NCBI RefSeq assembly: GCF_025145845.1
Contig: NZ_CP102253.1
Location: 1,426,001 to 1,490,000, forward strand
Direction: 5' to 3'
Source of the DNA: Alistipes shahii WAL 8301
GTDB taxonomy: Bacteria; Bacteroidota; Bacteroidia; Bacteroidales; Rikenellaceae
DNA: 64,000 nucleotides
Within the stretch, counting starts at the first letter, position 1. Every line of letters begins with the position of its first letter. The notes under the pieces are model-generated. The model made no database searches and had not been told where the DNA came from. It was given only the letters and a program-made list of their open reading frames with translations. A program made the position numbers and the translations under genes. This document shows, in pieces, positions 7,483 to 15,927 of the stretch.

Positions 7483-9168
7483 TCAGAAGCGGAATCCGAG
7501 CGTCAGCGCCACGTTGTGACGGTTGATGTCGGTCGAATAGAGGGCGCTCTCGGTGTACCCGACCTTGTCCTCGGCATAGAACAGGTAGTAGTCCGACAGT
7601 TTCGACGACACGTACTGATAGGCCAGGTCGAGCAGCACGCCCCGGGACAGGACGAATCCCACGCCTGCGCCGTAATAGGTCGTCTGCTTGATGACGGGCG
7701 ATGCCGGCGGAAACTCATCGTCCCGGACCATCGAACCGCTGTAACCGAAGCCCGCACGCAGCGACAGCACCGGCAGGGGTTTGAACTCGGCGCCCACACG
7801 CACGATGTTCGAAGCCTTGAAATTCTGGCGGAACGAATCGTTGTACCACGACTGCGAATCCAGCCCCGAGGGGTTGTCCTTGATGCGGATTCCGTTGTAC
7901 CAGTCGCGCTCGTAGTCGACCGAAATCACGCCCCGCTCGCCGAACGTGTACGACGCGCCGAACATCAGCCGCGTCGGCGAGACGAACGACCAGCCGTTGG
8001 GGCCGTCGTCGACCAGCAGCGGCGAGGTCATGTTGGGATCGTTCGCCGTGGAAATGTATCCATTCTTGTCGGGCGTCACGTTCGGATCGGTATCGTTGTT
8101 GGCATAGGCCAGTCCGGCCGCCGCGCTCTGGAATTTCCGGTCGAGCGAATAGTAGGTCGGAGTGTGGATCGCCGCGCCGAGACGCAAGTTCGCCGTCGGA
8201 CGATAGACGATGCCCGCCTTGAAGTTGACGCCCGTGCCGTCCACGATCACGCTCTGGTTGAGTTTCCAGCGCAGCAGCTGATAGTCCAGCCCGGAATTTC
8301 CGAAATCGGGCGTGTTCTGGCTCGGCGCATCGTAGAAATACTCCTCGACATAGTCGATGTACTTGCGCTGGTAGACGCTCTGGATGCCCAGCGACGCACC
8401 GATGTAGATTTTATTGTTGATATTGGCGCCCACCGACAGCACATACTCGCCGATCGAGCCTTTGCTCCGCAGCATCGTGTAGTGGTCGACGCCCGCATTG
8501 TTCCCGACCCATGTCGGTTTCCACGTCCCGGGATCGTCGGGATCGGTCTGGTCGATCAGAAACCCGCGGTAAGCCAGCATCGCATTCCAATACTGGGGAT
8601 CGTTCGGCCAAACCCAGTCGCCCGAACCGCCGTTCGTATAAAATTTGTTTTTCGAGACTCCATCCCAGTTCAGCTGACGCGCATAGGCGTCGCCGATCGT
8701 GCCGCCCTGGTTCTGCCGCACGAACCCATAGTCGTAGTTGAAATCGGCGATGCGGTTGTAGCCGAAGCCGACATTGAGGCTGATGAGCGAGCGCGAACCC
8801 TCGTAAGCGTTGATCACGACACCGATGTTGGCCATCGAAAAGCGGTCGCGCGAATTGCACCCGTACTCCGGGGCGTTGCCCTTGCTGCGCGCGAAGGACA
8901 TCATCGGCGTGATCGAAATGTCGCCGTGGCGGTACATGCCCAGACCCGCCGGGTTGATCGACATCGACGAGAGGTCGGCGCCCAGCGAGGTGAAAGCCCC
9001 CGCCATGGCCATGGCGCGCGCCGTGCCGAAGTTGAACTGCGTCTGCGAGAGTTCGATCATATCGGTCGGCATCAGCAGGTCCTTGTCCATCAGAAGTCCG
9101 CCCCATTGCTGAGCCGAAGCCCCGGCCGCCGTCGCGGCTGCCGCAAGCGTGATTATCAGTCGTTTCAT
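7483..9168 (-). CDS. OmpP1/FadL-family outer-membrane transporter
   Basis: A 561-residue outer-membrane protein. The signal peptide is MKRLIITLAAAATAAGASAQ; the ATG at 9168 was preferred to one 4 codons upstream. The mature protein has the family's early segment FNFGTARAMAMAGAFTSLGA followed by LSSMSINPAGLGMYRHGD, which forms the plug, and then many alternating beta strands ending NVALTLGFRF with a terminal aromatic residue. FadL-type barrels take up hydrophobic molecules; substrate is unknown here. It is the second gene of an operon with the lipoprotein gene 30 bases upstream. Confidence 0.9.
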   Translation of the reverse strand: MKRLIITLAAAATAAGASAQQWGGLLMDKDLLMPTDMIELSQTQFNFGTARAMAMAGAFTSLGADLSSMSINPAGLGMYRHGDISITPMMSFARSKGNAPEYGCNSRDRFSMANIGVVINAYEGSRSLISLNVGFGYNRIADFNYDYGFVRQNQGGTIGDAYARQLNWDGVSKNKFYTNGGSGDWVWPNDPQYWNAMLAYRGFLIDQTDPDDPGTWKPTWVGNNAGVDHYTMLRSKGSIGEYVLSVGANINNKIYIGASLGIQSVYQRKYIDYVEEYFYDAPSQNTPDFGNSGLDYQLLRWKLNQSVIVDGTGVNFKAGIVYRPTANLRLGAAIHTPTYYSLDRKFQSAAAGLAYANNDTDPNVTPDKNGYISTANDPNMTSPLLVDDGPNGWSFVSPTRLMFGASYTFGERGVISVDYERDWYNGIRIKDNPSGLDSQSWYNDSFRQNFKASNIVRVGAEFKPLPVLSLRAGFGYSGSMVRDDEFPPASPVIKQTTYYGAGVGFVLSRGVLLDLAYQYVSSKLSDYYLFYAEDKVGYTESALYSTDINRHNVALTLGFRF

Positions 9169-9197
9169 AGTCGTTTGCACATTAAGAAAGTCAACCG

Positions 9198-10352
9198 TTA
9201 ACGTCCGCCGGAGTTCCGGTAGCTGCCTCCCGAAGAGGTCGTACCCGACCCGCCGCGCGAACCTCCGCCGTAACTGCCGCCCGACGAAGGCGAACTGCCG
9301 CGGTTGTAGGACGACGAACTGCCGCGGTTATAGCTGTTGCCCCGGTCGTAGGTGTTGCCGCCGGAGTTGCGGTAGCCGTTATCGTTGTACCGGCTGCCTC
9401 CGCGCGACGAGCTGCCCGAATTATAGCGTCCTCCGGACGAGTTCCGCCCGCCGCTGTTGTCGCGCACGCCGAAGGTGTTCCGGCCGCCGCTGCTGCCGCC
9501 GCGCATCGACCCGGTCGATTTCGAACCGGAATACGATCCCACGCCGTAGCGGGTTCCCGAAGGCGACGTGTAGGGATTGGGCCGGCGCACGATGTTCGAC
9601 TGATAAGGCCGTCCGTGCCAGCCCGGCCCCCATCCGGGAACATGATGATGCCCGTGCCATCCGGGCCCCCAGCCCCAGCCCGGTCCGTACCAGGGGTCGT
9701 ACCACGAACTGTACCACGGTCCCCAACCGGGTCCGTACCAGGGATTGTGCCACGAGTTCCACCCGAAGCTCCAGCCCCAGCTGCCGAACGAGAAGCTCGG
9801 GCCCCAGGGCCTGTTCCACCCGTAGTACCACGGATCGGAGTAGATCACCGTGCCCCACGATCCGAACATCGAGGTGATGTACTTGGGTTCCACCCACACC
9901 TGGTCGCCCATGACCACGATGTTGTAAAACGCCGGGTCGTAGGCCGACACGTAGTTGAAGGCCGAACCGTAGCGGGCATTGATGTAGCTCGACGGCATCT
10001 TGTAGGTCGGCGACTCGAATCCGCGCAGGCGACGCGCGTAAGCGCTTTCATAGTCGTCGGCCAACACGCTCTCGTAAGGATTTGCGTCCGCAGAGCGGTA
10101 TTCGTAATAGCTATTCTCCGCGGCAGCGGCCTTCGCCTCGGCGATCCGCGCCTCCCATTCGGCCCTGCGGGCTTCGGCGGCAGCGCGCTGCGCCTCGGCC
10201 TCGGCCTGCTTCCTGCGGGAGATCTCCGCGCGGTCATGCACGGCGTAGAGATCGTCGGAAGCATACCCCGCCGAGGCGTAGTAAGCCGACGAGCAGCTTG
10301 CGAGGCCTGCGGACAGGATGACGGTTCCGAATAAAATTTTCAACTTTTTCAT
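9198..10352 (-). CDS. Low-complexity lipoprotein (coiled coil, Gly-Trp-Pro and Ser-Gly-Arg tracts)
   Basis: A 384-residue lipoprotein with lipobox LASC (Cys20). Three blocks follow: an Ala/Glu/Arg coiled coil (about 42-80), a globular section with YINARYGSAFNYVSAYDPAF (about 122-170), and a long tract built of WYGPGWG-like units (about 170-245) running into Ser/Gly/Arg/Asn/Tyr-rich repeats to the end. Such proteins recur next to OmpP1 genes in Bacteroidales but have no assigned function. Surface or periplasmic location is inferred. Two promoters lie upstream, and the porin gene is co-transcribed. Confidence 0.8.
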   Translation of the reverse strand: MKKLKILFGTVILSAGLASCSSAYYASAGYASDDLYAVHDRAEISRRKQAEAEAQRAAAEARRAEWEARIAEAKAAAAENSYYEYRSADANPYESVLADDYESAYARRLRGFESPTYKMPSSYINARYGSAFNYVSAYDPAFYNIVVMGDQVWVEPKYITSMFGSWGTVIYSDPWYYGWNRPWGPSFSFGSWGWSFGWNSWHNPWYGPGWGPWYSSWYDPWYGPGWGWGPGWHGHHHVPGWGPGWHGRPYQSNIVRRPNPYTSPSGTRYGVGSYSGSKSTGSMRGGSSGGRNTFGVRDNSGGRNSSGGRYNSGSSSRGGSRYNDNGYRNSGGNTYDRGNSYNRGSSSSYNRGSSPSSGGSYGGGSRGGSGTTSSGGSYRNSGGR

Positions 10353-10480
10353 AGCGCACGTAATGTTTGCGTTAGTTCTTCAGGTACCAAACGAAAACCG
10401 TACCGATTTTAGTATCGTTCTTCTTTATAAACGGCCGCGCACGGAAAATACTGCATGCGCGAAGCGGGTCCGTCCGTTTG

Positions 10481-10512
10481 CAAAGATACGAACCGGCGAA
10501 AGCAAAAGCAAA
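10481..10512 (-). promoter_or_regulatory. Proximal promoter of the lipoprotein-porin operon
   Basis: On the minus strand TTTG (10512-10509), a 20-base spacer, then TATCTTTG (10488-10481): a full match to the Bacteroidetes consensus. The leader to the ATG at 10352 would be about 120 bases. Confidence 0.7.
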
Positions 10513-10554
10513 CTTGCCTGCATTTTGCCGCGCGGGCGTATCTTCTGACGAAGT

Positions 10555-10587
10555 CAAAGATACGAATAATTCCGGAAAAGCGGCAGA
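10555..10587 (-). promoter_or_regulatory. Distal promoter of the lipoprotein-porin operon
   Basis: A second TATCTTTG (10562-10555) on the minus strand, with TCTG (one mismatch) 21 bases upstream. Together with 10481-10512 it suggests tandem promoters. Confidence 0.45.
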
Positions 10588-10642
10588 AACAGGGCCTCCG
10601 GAGGCGTTTTTTCAACCAAATGTGATTTTTTCCGCACGAAAA

Positions 10643-10673
10643 TGTGCGAAAATAAAAAATATGCCTATATTTG
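10643..10673 (+). promoter_or_regulatory. Promoter of tRNA-Ser
   Basis: TGTG (10643-10646), 19 bases, then TATATTTG (10666-10673), a perfect -7 element. Transcription would start near 10680, about 57 bases before the mature tRNA. Confidence 0.6.
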
Positions 10674-10736
10674 CAGTCCCAAAACAACGGTTTTGGATCG
10701 GGAGAACGGGGCAAGCCCTCCTCCCGCGACCGAAAA

Positions 10737-10823
10737 GGAGAGGTGCCGGAGTGGTCGATCGGGCCGCACTCGAAATGCGGTGTACGGGCAACTGTACCGG
10801 GGGTTCGAATCCCTCTCTCTCCG
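10737..10823 (+). tRNA. tRNA-Ser (anticodon CGA)
   Basis: The acceptor arms GGAGAGG and TCTCTCC pair with one G-T. The anticodon stem is CCGCA/TGCGG enclosing loop CTCGAAA, giving anticodon CGA. A long variable arm (GTACGGGCAACTGTAC) is typical of serine tRNA, and the T arm is GGGGG-TTCGAAT-CCCTC. CCA is not encoded. tRNA genes are common integrase targets, and a tyrosine recombinase gene follows within 240 bases. Confidence 0.95.
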
Positions 10824-10849
10824 CAAAGGGGGTTTGACAAAAAACCCAT

Positions 10850-10885
10850 AATCCCTGTAAGTAGCTCACTTACAGGGATTTTTGT
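10850..10885 (+). terminator. Terminator of tRNA-Ser
   Basis: Perfect 12-bp arms AATCCCTGTAAG (10850-10861) and CTTACAGGGATT (10869-10880), followed by TTTG and TTTTT. Confidence 0.85.
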
Positions 10886-11059
10886 TTTTCAGGGTCGGAC
10901 AAATACACCCCCTTGCGGAAGCTCTTCGGCAGGCAATTCGGTGGCATGACCATCCGCCCCGGATTCTGCCACCGCAGAAAGGTTCTTATTCGCTGATTCG
11001 CTGCGTTTTGCATACTCCAAAATTGCACACGGTGGCGTAAATTTACAACCCGTTAACAC

Positions 11060-12286
11060 ATGGAGTATATGAATCGACAAAAAAGTACTTTTCGGATCTC
11101 GTTCTACGTGCGTCGGACGAGACCCAACAAGCACGGGGAGGTCCCCGTGTGCGTCCGCATCACGGTCAACGGCCAGCGCGCCGACACCACCATCCGCAAG
11201 AGCATCCTCCCCGATCAGTGGGACGCCATCCGCGGCCAGGCCTCGCCCCGCACCACGCTCGGCAAGGCCATCAACCTCTACATCGACACCGTACGGGCCC
11301 GCATCATCCGCATCCACCGCGACCTGGAGATGGACGAGCAGCCCTTCACGGCCCAGCAGGTGCTGGACCTCTACCTCGGCCGCAAGACCTCGAACCGCCA
11401 CACGCTCTTCGAGCTCTTCCGCGAGCACAACGACAAATGCCACCAGCTGGTGGGCATCGATCTGGCCGCTGCCACCGCCGAGCGCTACGAGACCTGCATG
11501 AAGCTCACGCAGGAGTTCATGCGCCACACCTACCACCGCGACGACCTCTATCTGGACGAGGTCGACCGCCGTTTCGTCGAGGAGTTCGAGTTCTACCTGA
11601 AGACCCACCGCGGCTGCTGCCACAACACGGCGACGAAGTACCTCAAGAACTTCAAGAAGATCACCCGCATTGCGCTGGCCCGCGAGTGGATGCAGCGCGA
11701 CCCCTTCGCCGAGATCCGCTTCTCGCTGCAGCCCGTCAAGCGCGAGATGCCCGAAAAGGCGGAGATCGAGCGGCTGATGCACAAGGAGATCGACATCCCG
11801 CGGCTGGCCCAGACGCGCGACCTCTTCATCTTCTGCTGCTTCACGGGGCTCGCCTTCTCGGACATCAAGCAGCTCGCACCCGAGCACATCGTCACCGACA
11901 TGCAGGGCCACCGCTGGATCCGCAAGCCGCGCCAGAAGACCGGCAACATGTGCAACATCCCGCTGCTGGAGATCCCCGCGCGGATTCTGCAGCGCTACCG
12001 CACGGATCCCGAGTGCGTGGCGCACAACGTGCTGCTGCCCGTGTCGAGCAACCAGAAGATGAACGCCTACCTGAAGGAGCTGGCCGACATCTGCGGCATC
12101 CGCAAACAGCTGACGACCCATTGCGCAAGGCACTTCTTCGCCACCTACACGCTGGCCAACGGCGTCTCGATCGAGAGCGTCGCCAAGATGCTCGGCCACT
12201 CCGACACGAAGATGACGCGTCACTACGCCAAGGTGCTCGACCAGACCATTCTGCGCGAGATGAACGCCCTGCCCGCCGACCTGTAA
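11060..12286 (+). CDS. Tyrosine recombinase / integrase
   Basis: A 408-residue phage-type integrase of the Bacteroidetes mobile-element kind. The N-terminal arm-binding domain (about 1-95), SAM-like core-binding domain (about 110-215) and catalytic domain (about 220-400) are in order. Visible catalytic residues are Lys in RKPRQKTG (about 288), HxxR in HCARH (about 353-356), His in LGHSD (about 379) and Tyr in TRHYAK (about 389). The first catalytic Arg is not obvious: the usual TGLR is TGLAFSD, as in several CTnDOT-like enzymes. Met4 (11069) is an alternative start. Its position after tRNA-Ser suggests it integrated this island. Confidence 0.93.
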   Translation: MEYMNRQKSTFRISFYVRRTRPNKHGEVPVCVRITVNGQRADTTIRKSILPDQWDAIRGQASPRTTLGKAINLYIDTVRARIIRIHRDLEMDEQPFTAQQVLDLYLGRKTSNRHTLFELFREHNDKCHQLVGIDLAAATAERYETCMKLTQEFMRHTYHRDDLYLDEVDRRFVEEFEFYLKTHRGCCHNTATKYLKNFKKITRIALAREWMQRDPFAEIRFSLQPVKREMPEKAEIERLMHKEIDIPRLAQTRDLFIFCCFTGLAFSDIKQLAPEHIVTDMQGHRWIRKPRQKTGNMCNIPLLEIPARILQRYRTDPECVAHNVLLPVSSNQKMNAYLKELADICGIRKQLTTHCARHFFATYTLANGVSIESVAKMLGHSDTKMTRHYAKVLDQTILREMNALPADL

Positions 12287-12648
12287 TGCCGACGGCGATG
12301 GAGAGCGTTTTCACGGGGTCGATTACGATCGACGGGGAGCAGGTCACGGTCCGCCGCACGGCCGGGGGCGAGGTGTGGCTCACGCAGTTGGAAATAGCCC
12401 GGCTGTTCGGGATCTTCGAGGCGGCCGTGCGGGCCAATATCCGGGCGATCTACCGCTCGGAGGCACTGCGCAGGGGCCGCACGCTGCGGATCGTTCACGG
12501 CGTGGAGTTGTATAGTCTGGAGATGATCGCGGCGCTGGCCTTCCGGCTGCGGAGCCTCGAAAGCGAGGCCTTCCGCCGCTGGCTGCTCCGACCCGCCGGG
12601 CCCGAGATCCGGCTCGTGGCAATCGCCGGCGAGGAGCCGGTCTGCTGA
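12286..12648 (+). CDS. Small RhuM-like DNA-binding-type protein
   Basis: A 120-residue protein whose ATG shares a base with the TAA of the integrase gene (TAATG), so the two are translationally coupled. Residues 29-55 read EVWLTQLEIARLFGIFEAAV then RANIRAIYRS, resembling the N-terminal winged-helix segment of RhuM/virulence-type proteins (WLTQxxIAxLF). The later half (LEMIAALAFRLRSLESEAFRRWL) also fits that family. RhuM proteins are usually over 300 residues, so this is a short form. A role as a recombination accessory or regulator is inferred from coupling only. Confidence 0.65.
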   Translation: MPTAMESVFTGSITIDGEQVTVRRTAGGEVWLTQLEIARLFGIFEAAVRANIRAIYRSEALRRGRTLRIVHGVELYSLEMIAALAFRLRSLESEAFRRWLLRPAGPEIRLVAIAGEEPVC

Positions 12649-13187
12649 CCGGTGGCGCCACGACGGAGGGTCCGGAATCCGGAGCCGGCGCCCCTCCCGA
12701 GGAGTCTCTATGCATACCAGCGGACGCTGTCTCCCGTTGCGGAGGCGGCGTCCGTTTTGTTTGGCCGGGCACCCGGCGGCGGGGATGCCCGCACCGAGGA
12801 TCGGGGCCCGCTCCCTTGCGTCGGGATCAAGGGGTTTTCCCGCGCCGGAGGCGGTCGGCGGCGCATTTTGAAATATGCCCAAACGACAAAAATATGCTCA
12901 TTCGACAATTGCAGAAAATGCCCATTCGACAAAAATGTGCGATTCTGACAAATTCAGCACATCGGGGTGTTCGGAGCCTCGGATTTCTCGATTTTTTCAC
13001 CTACCTTTAGTCTGTCCATGCACCTTCGGACGCACTGCCTCGGACAAAAATTTCCAACACCCCATATACCACACAGGAGCAGAAACCCTTTCCAACCGGT
13101 CTGTCTGGAGCCCGGCAATGGCAATGAGCCGCCCATACCGAAGACAAAAACCGCACATACAAACTCAATATAGAATTAAGTATACCT
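12649..13187. other. Gene-free region between integrase operon and first BACON-LRR gene
   Basis: About 540 bases. The first half is GC-rich without coding character. The second half turns AT-rich and contains four degenerate direct repeats (12874-12954) and should include the promoter of the lipoprotein cluster; a weak TACCTTTA at 13002-13009 lacks a clear -33 partner. Confidence 0.5.
12874..12954 (+). repeat. Four degenerate iterons
   Basis: TATGCCCAAACGACAAAA (12874), TATGCTCATTCGACAATT (12893), AATGCCCATTCGACAAAA (12917) and a weaker ATGTGCGATTCTGACAAA (12935) follow at 19-, 24- and 18-base steps. Such spacing suits repeated binding sites for a recombinase or HTH protein. Confidence 0.55.
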
Positions 13188-14459
13188 ATGAAATCATTTT
13201 ACCTGCTGACACTCGCTGCCGCCGTTGCCCTTGCCGCCTGCAGCAACGACGACTCAACCCCCGATCCCAATCCGAGCCCCGCGGATACCGGACTCGTCAT
13301 CGAACAGACCGAGTACACGCTCGATGCCCTGGACAACCGCTCTGCAACCCTCACCTTCTCCGCTTCGGCCGACTGGACGCTCACCGTCACCGGCGAAGAC
13401 GCGGATTGGCTGACCGTCACGCCCGCAAGCGGCACGGCCGGCAGCCAGACCGTCGAACTGGCGGCCCGAAGGAATTTCAGCGAGGCGGAACGCATAGTCC
13501 GTCTCGAAATCTCCTGCGGCAAGCAACCCGCGCCGGTAACCGTCACCCAGCACATGACCGACATCTCGGATTTCACCGACCGGTTCGCCCCGTCGTTCGC
13601 CCGCGGATTGCAGGAGATGGGCCATATCTACGATGCGGGAAAGATCTCGCGACAAGATATGGAATATCTGGCCAATGTGATCAAGTTGGACGATTTGAGC
13701 GAGTATACCGAACCCTTGACCTCCCTGCAAGGGATCGAGTATTTCGAGTCGCTGCGAAAACTGGATTGCTCCGATACGGACCTGACCGAGCTGGTTATCC
13801 GCAATAATCCGACACTGATCGAGTTGCATTGCAGCTCGGATCCGATCACCTCGCTGGATGTCAGCGGATGTACGGCATTGAAGACGCTCACCTGCTACAA
13901 CAGTGAGTTGGCATCGCTGAATGTCTCCGGCTGTACGTCGTTGCAGGAGATAATGGCCTACAGGGCCCAATTAACGTCATTGGATGTCAGCGGTTGCTCG
14001 TCGCTGCAGTACCTGGACTGCAATGAGAACGGGTTGACGTCGCTGAAGCTCAGCGGCAGCTCGCCGCTGCAGCACCTATCTTGCAATAAAAACGGGTTAA
14101 CGGCGCTGAGTCTCAGCGGCTGTACGTCGCTGACAGAAGTGGACTGCACCGACAACCAGTTGACGGAGTTGGATTTCAGCGGTTGCACATCATTGATCAT
14201 CCTGAGTTGCTACAACAATCAGTTAACGACACTGAATCTCAGCAATTGTACGTCGCTGATGGGGCTGGCCAGCGACAGCAATCAGCTGCCGTCGCTGGAT
14301 ATCAGCACTTGTACGAAGTTGCGGACATTGATGTGCGAGAACAATCCCGGCGACGGAGTTTCAACCTTCCCGATCACAGCCTGGTTCGACAACTCGAACA
14401 TACTGTCCCGTCCTGAAAAAGGTTTACAGTGATTGATAATTAAAGATAAACATTTTGGT

Positions 14460-15350
14460 TCAAAAAATATTGTCCTGATATAAGTTTACATATGCCTTCC
14501 GAACAACCGTCTTTCGGCCCCAATGATGTTTGAGTTTCCCGGTTCTAAGTTCCGCTTCCAAGGGCGTAAGCCAATCGCAGCTGGCATGAGGTCTGAGTGA
14601 ATTGTAAAGGATAACGATCTGGTCGATGCGTTCTTTTGCTGCCTGAAAACTTTCAAAACATTCCTCGTCGATCCATTCGCTCTTCAGAATACCGTTCACC
14701 CGTTCGGCAACGGCATTCTCATACGGATCGCCCTTTTCAGTCATGCTGATGCGAATCCCATTATCGGTCAGCAATTTCACATATTCTTTCGAACAATATT
14801 GGCATCCTCTGTCCGAATGATGGATTAACCCTTGCCGTTTTTGCTGCGGAGTCTGGTCTATGGCCATCCTCAGTGCACGGAGCGCTCCGTCCCGTTCCAA
14901 TGTCGTATTCAGATCATAGCCTACGATCCGTTTGGAATAGGCATCCGTTATCAAAGCCAGATATGCAAATCCTTCTTTCAAAGAAATGTACGTAATATCT
15001 CCGACCCATAAACGATGCGGCCGCTCGAGGTCGAAACCCCGGATCAGATTCGGATATTTACGCATCCAGTGCCGCGAGCAGGTCGTAACGCTGTATTTCT
15101 TCCGACGTTTGACCAGAAGATTGTTTTCCGAAAGCAGCGTAAATAACCGATCCCGGCTGACCGGAAATCCGTCTTGTTGCAGCAAATGCCACAGTTTACG
15201 ACCGCCGAGCCTGGGCATCAGTTTCCGGTAGTAACCCACCCGCTCCAAAAGAAGGGTGTCGGACAAGGATCCTTCCCTATTACGCCGTAAATGTTTATAA
15301 TAGGCCTGACGGGTATAGCCGAACAACCCGCACAGAAACGACAGGCTCAT
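14460..15350 (-). CDS. IS3-family transposase OrfB (DDE integrase domain)
   Basis: A 296-residue protein with an N-terminal HTH_21-like region (about 1-90) and an rve integrase core. The DDE triad is D118 (WVGDITY), D180 (HHSDRGCQY) and E216 (ENAVAERVNG); D180 and E216 have the D(35)E spacing of the family. Its ATG overlaps the orfA stop as ATGA. The frame stays open upstream in -1 phase to the slippery run, so the active product is probably the OrfAB fusion. Confidence 0.95.
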   Translation of the reverse strand: MSLSFLCGLFGYTRQAYYKHLRRNREGSLSDTLLLERVGYYRKLMPRLGGRKLWHLLQQDGFPVSRDRLFTLLSENNLLVKRRKKYSVTTCSRHWMRKYPNLIRGFDLERPHRLWVGDITYISLKEGFAYLALITDAYSKRIVGYDLNTTLERDGALRALRMAIDQTPQQKRQGLIHHSDRGCQYCSKEYVKLLTDNGIRISMTEKGDPYENAVAERVNGILKSEWIDEECFESFQAAKERIDQIVILYNSLRPHASCDWLTPLEAELRTGKLKHHWGRKTVVRKAYVNLYQDNIF

Positions 15351-15760
15351 TGCTGTGTGTCTTTCTTTGAGACGCTGGACTGTCCGGCTGCGGATTTTTT
15401 TAATAGGTCGATACCGTATTCTTCCTGAAGGATATCTCCCATGATCTCATAGCCTTCCAGACGTAATAAAGCCTCTTCCAAGCGCCGCCGAAGGGCTTTG
15501 TTCTCGGATAATAATTCACTGGCTTCTTCACTAGTAACGCGGGACATGATCGGATAAGGATTAGGGGTACTCACAAAGCTACAACTATTTTTCGCTTTCC
15601 AGCGCTGACCCATCTTATGAATCGTAGACATGGGAATACCATGTTCTTCGGAGAGTTGGCGAGCCGTCTTGACTCCGCTCAAATACTCCTGTAAAATCAG
15701 ATGACGCAACTGACGCGGTAAATAATGACGTGATAAGTCTGAATTCGTTGTTTGCTGCAT
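15347..15760 (-). CDS. IS3-family OrfA (HTH protein)
   Basis: A 137-residue protein from the ATG at 15760, inside the element; the frame is open further out, through the inverted repeat. An HTH motif lies in about residues 15-55 (LRHLILQEYLSGVKTARQLS, EEHGIPMSTIHKM). The C-terminal half (about 75-115) is a leucine-zipper-like coiled coil (SELLSENKALRRRLEEALLR), as in IS3 OrfA proteins. It binds the element ends and oligomerises. Confidence 0.9.
   Translation of the reverse strand: MQQTTNSDLSRHYLPRQLRHLILQEYLSGVKTARQLSEEHGIPMSTIHKMGQRWKAKNSCSFVSTPNPYPIMSRVTSEEASELLSENKALRRRLEEALLRLEGYEIMGDILQEEYGIDLLKKSAAGQSSVSKKDTQQ
15395..15401 (-). promoter_or_regulatory. Programmed -1 frameshift site of the IS3 element
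   Basis: On the minus strand orfA reads TTA AAA AAA TCC across an A7 run. A -1 slip gives ATC CGC AGC and continues open into orfB, which is the standard way IS3 elements make OrfAB. Confidence 0.75.
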
Positions 15761-15927
15761 AAGATTTACTCTTTTCTGTAAACCTTTTTCAGGACGGGAC
15801 ATACCGGCGAATCTCAGAATATTGCCCATGGAGTGGACCTATGACGACAAAACGATCGCCATCGATTTCCGAAAGACGGAATAGCCTCCCTAACCCTTGT
15901 TCCTAACCGATAACAAACACAAACGCG

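Larger units (their letters stand above)
14404..15801 (-). mobile_element. IS3-family insertion sequence
   Basis: A 1398-bp element with perfect 26-bp terminal inverted repeats (14404-14429 and 15776-15801) starting TGTCCCGTCCTGAAAAAGG. A 3-bp target duplication TAC (14401-14403 and 15802-15804) flanks it. It carries orfA and orfB in overlapping frames with an A7 slippery run. Intact repeats, duplication and frames indicate a recent insertion. Confidence 0.96.
13188..15884 (+). pseudogene. BACON-LRR lipoprotein 1, split by an IS3-family element
   Basis: The 5' part (13188-14403) encodes a lipoprotein (lipobox LAAC, Cys17), a BACON domain (about 35-125: DWTLTVTGEDADWLTVTPAS) and about ten leucine-rich repeats of the form LTSLDVSGCTSLQYLDCNEN. 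Removing the element and one TAC duplication rejoins the frame to 15805-15884, giving 431 residues ending WTYDDKTIAIDFRKTE, matching the ends of the two downstream paralogs. As it stands the frame stops inside the element, losing the last 26 or so residues, so a slightly shortened product could still be made. Role is probably surface binding of glycans or proteins. Confidence 0.88.

Noticed and set aside
7450..9201. 583-codon frame antisense to the OmpP1/FadL gene
   Set aside because: Same shadow effect; the true porin on the minus strand has signal peptide, family motifs and terminator.
10409..10849. Minus-strand frames across tRNA-Ser with GFEPPVQ-like peptides
   Set aside because: This is the familiar false peptide produced by translating the complement of a tRNA T arm.
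10889..12223. 444-codon frame antisense to the integrase
   Set aside because: The integrase carries catalytic motifs; the antisense product has no known pattern.
12874..12954. CRISPR-like array
   Set aside because: The units are degenerate, only about 18 bp, and the intervals are too short and uneven for spacers; no cas gene is present.
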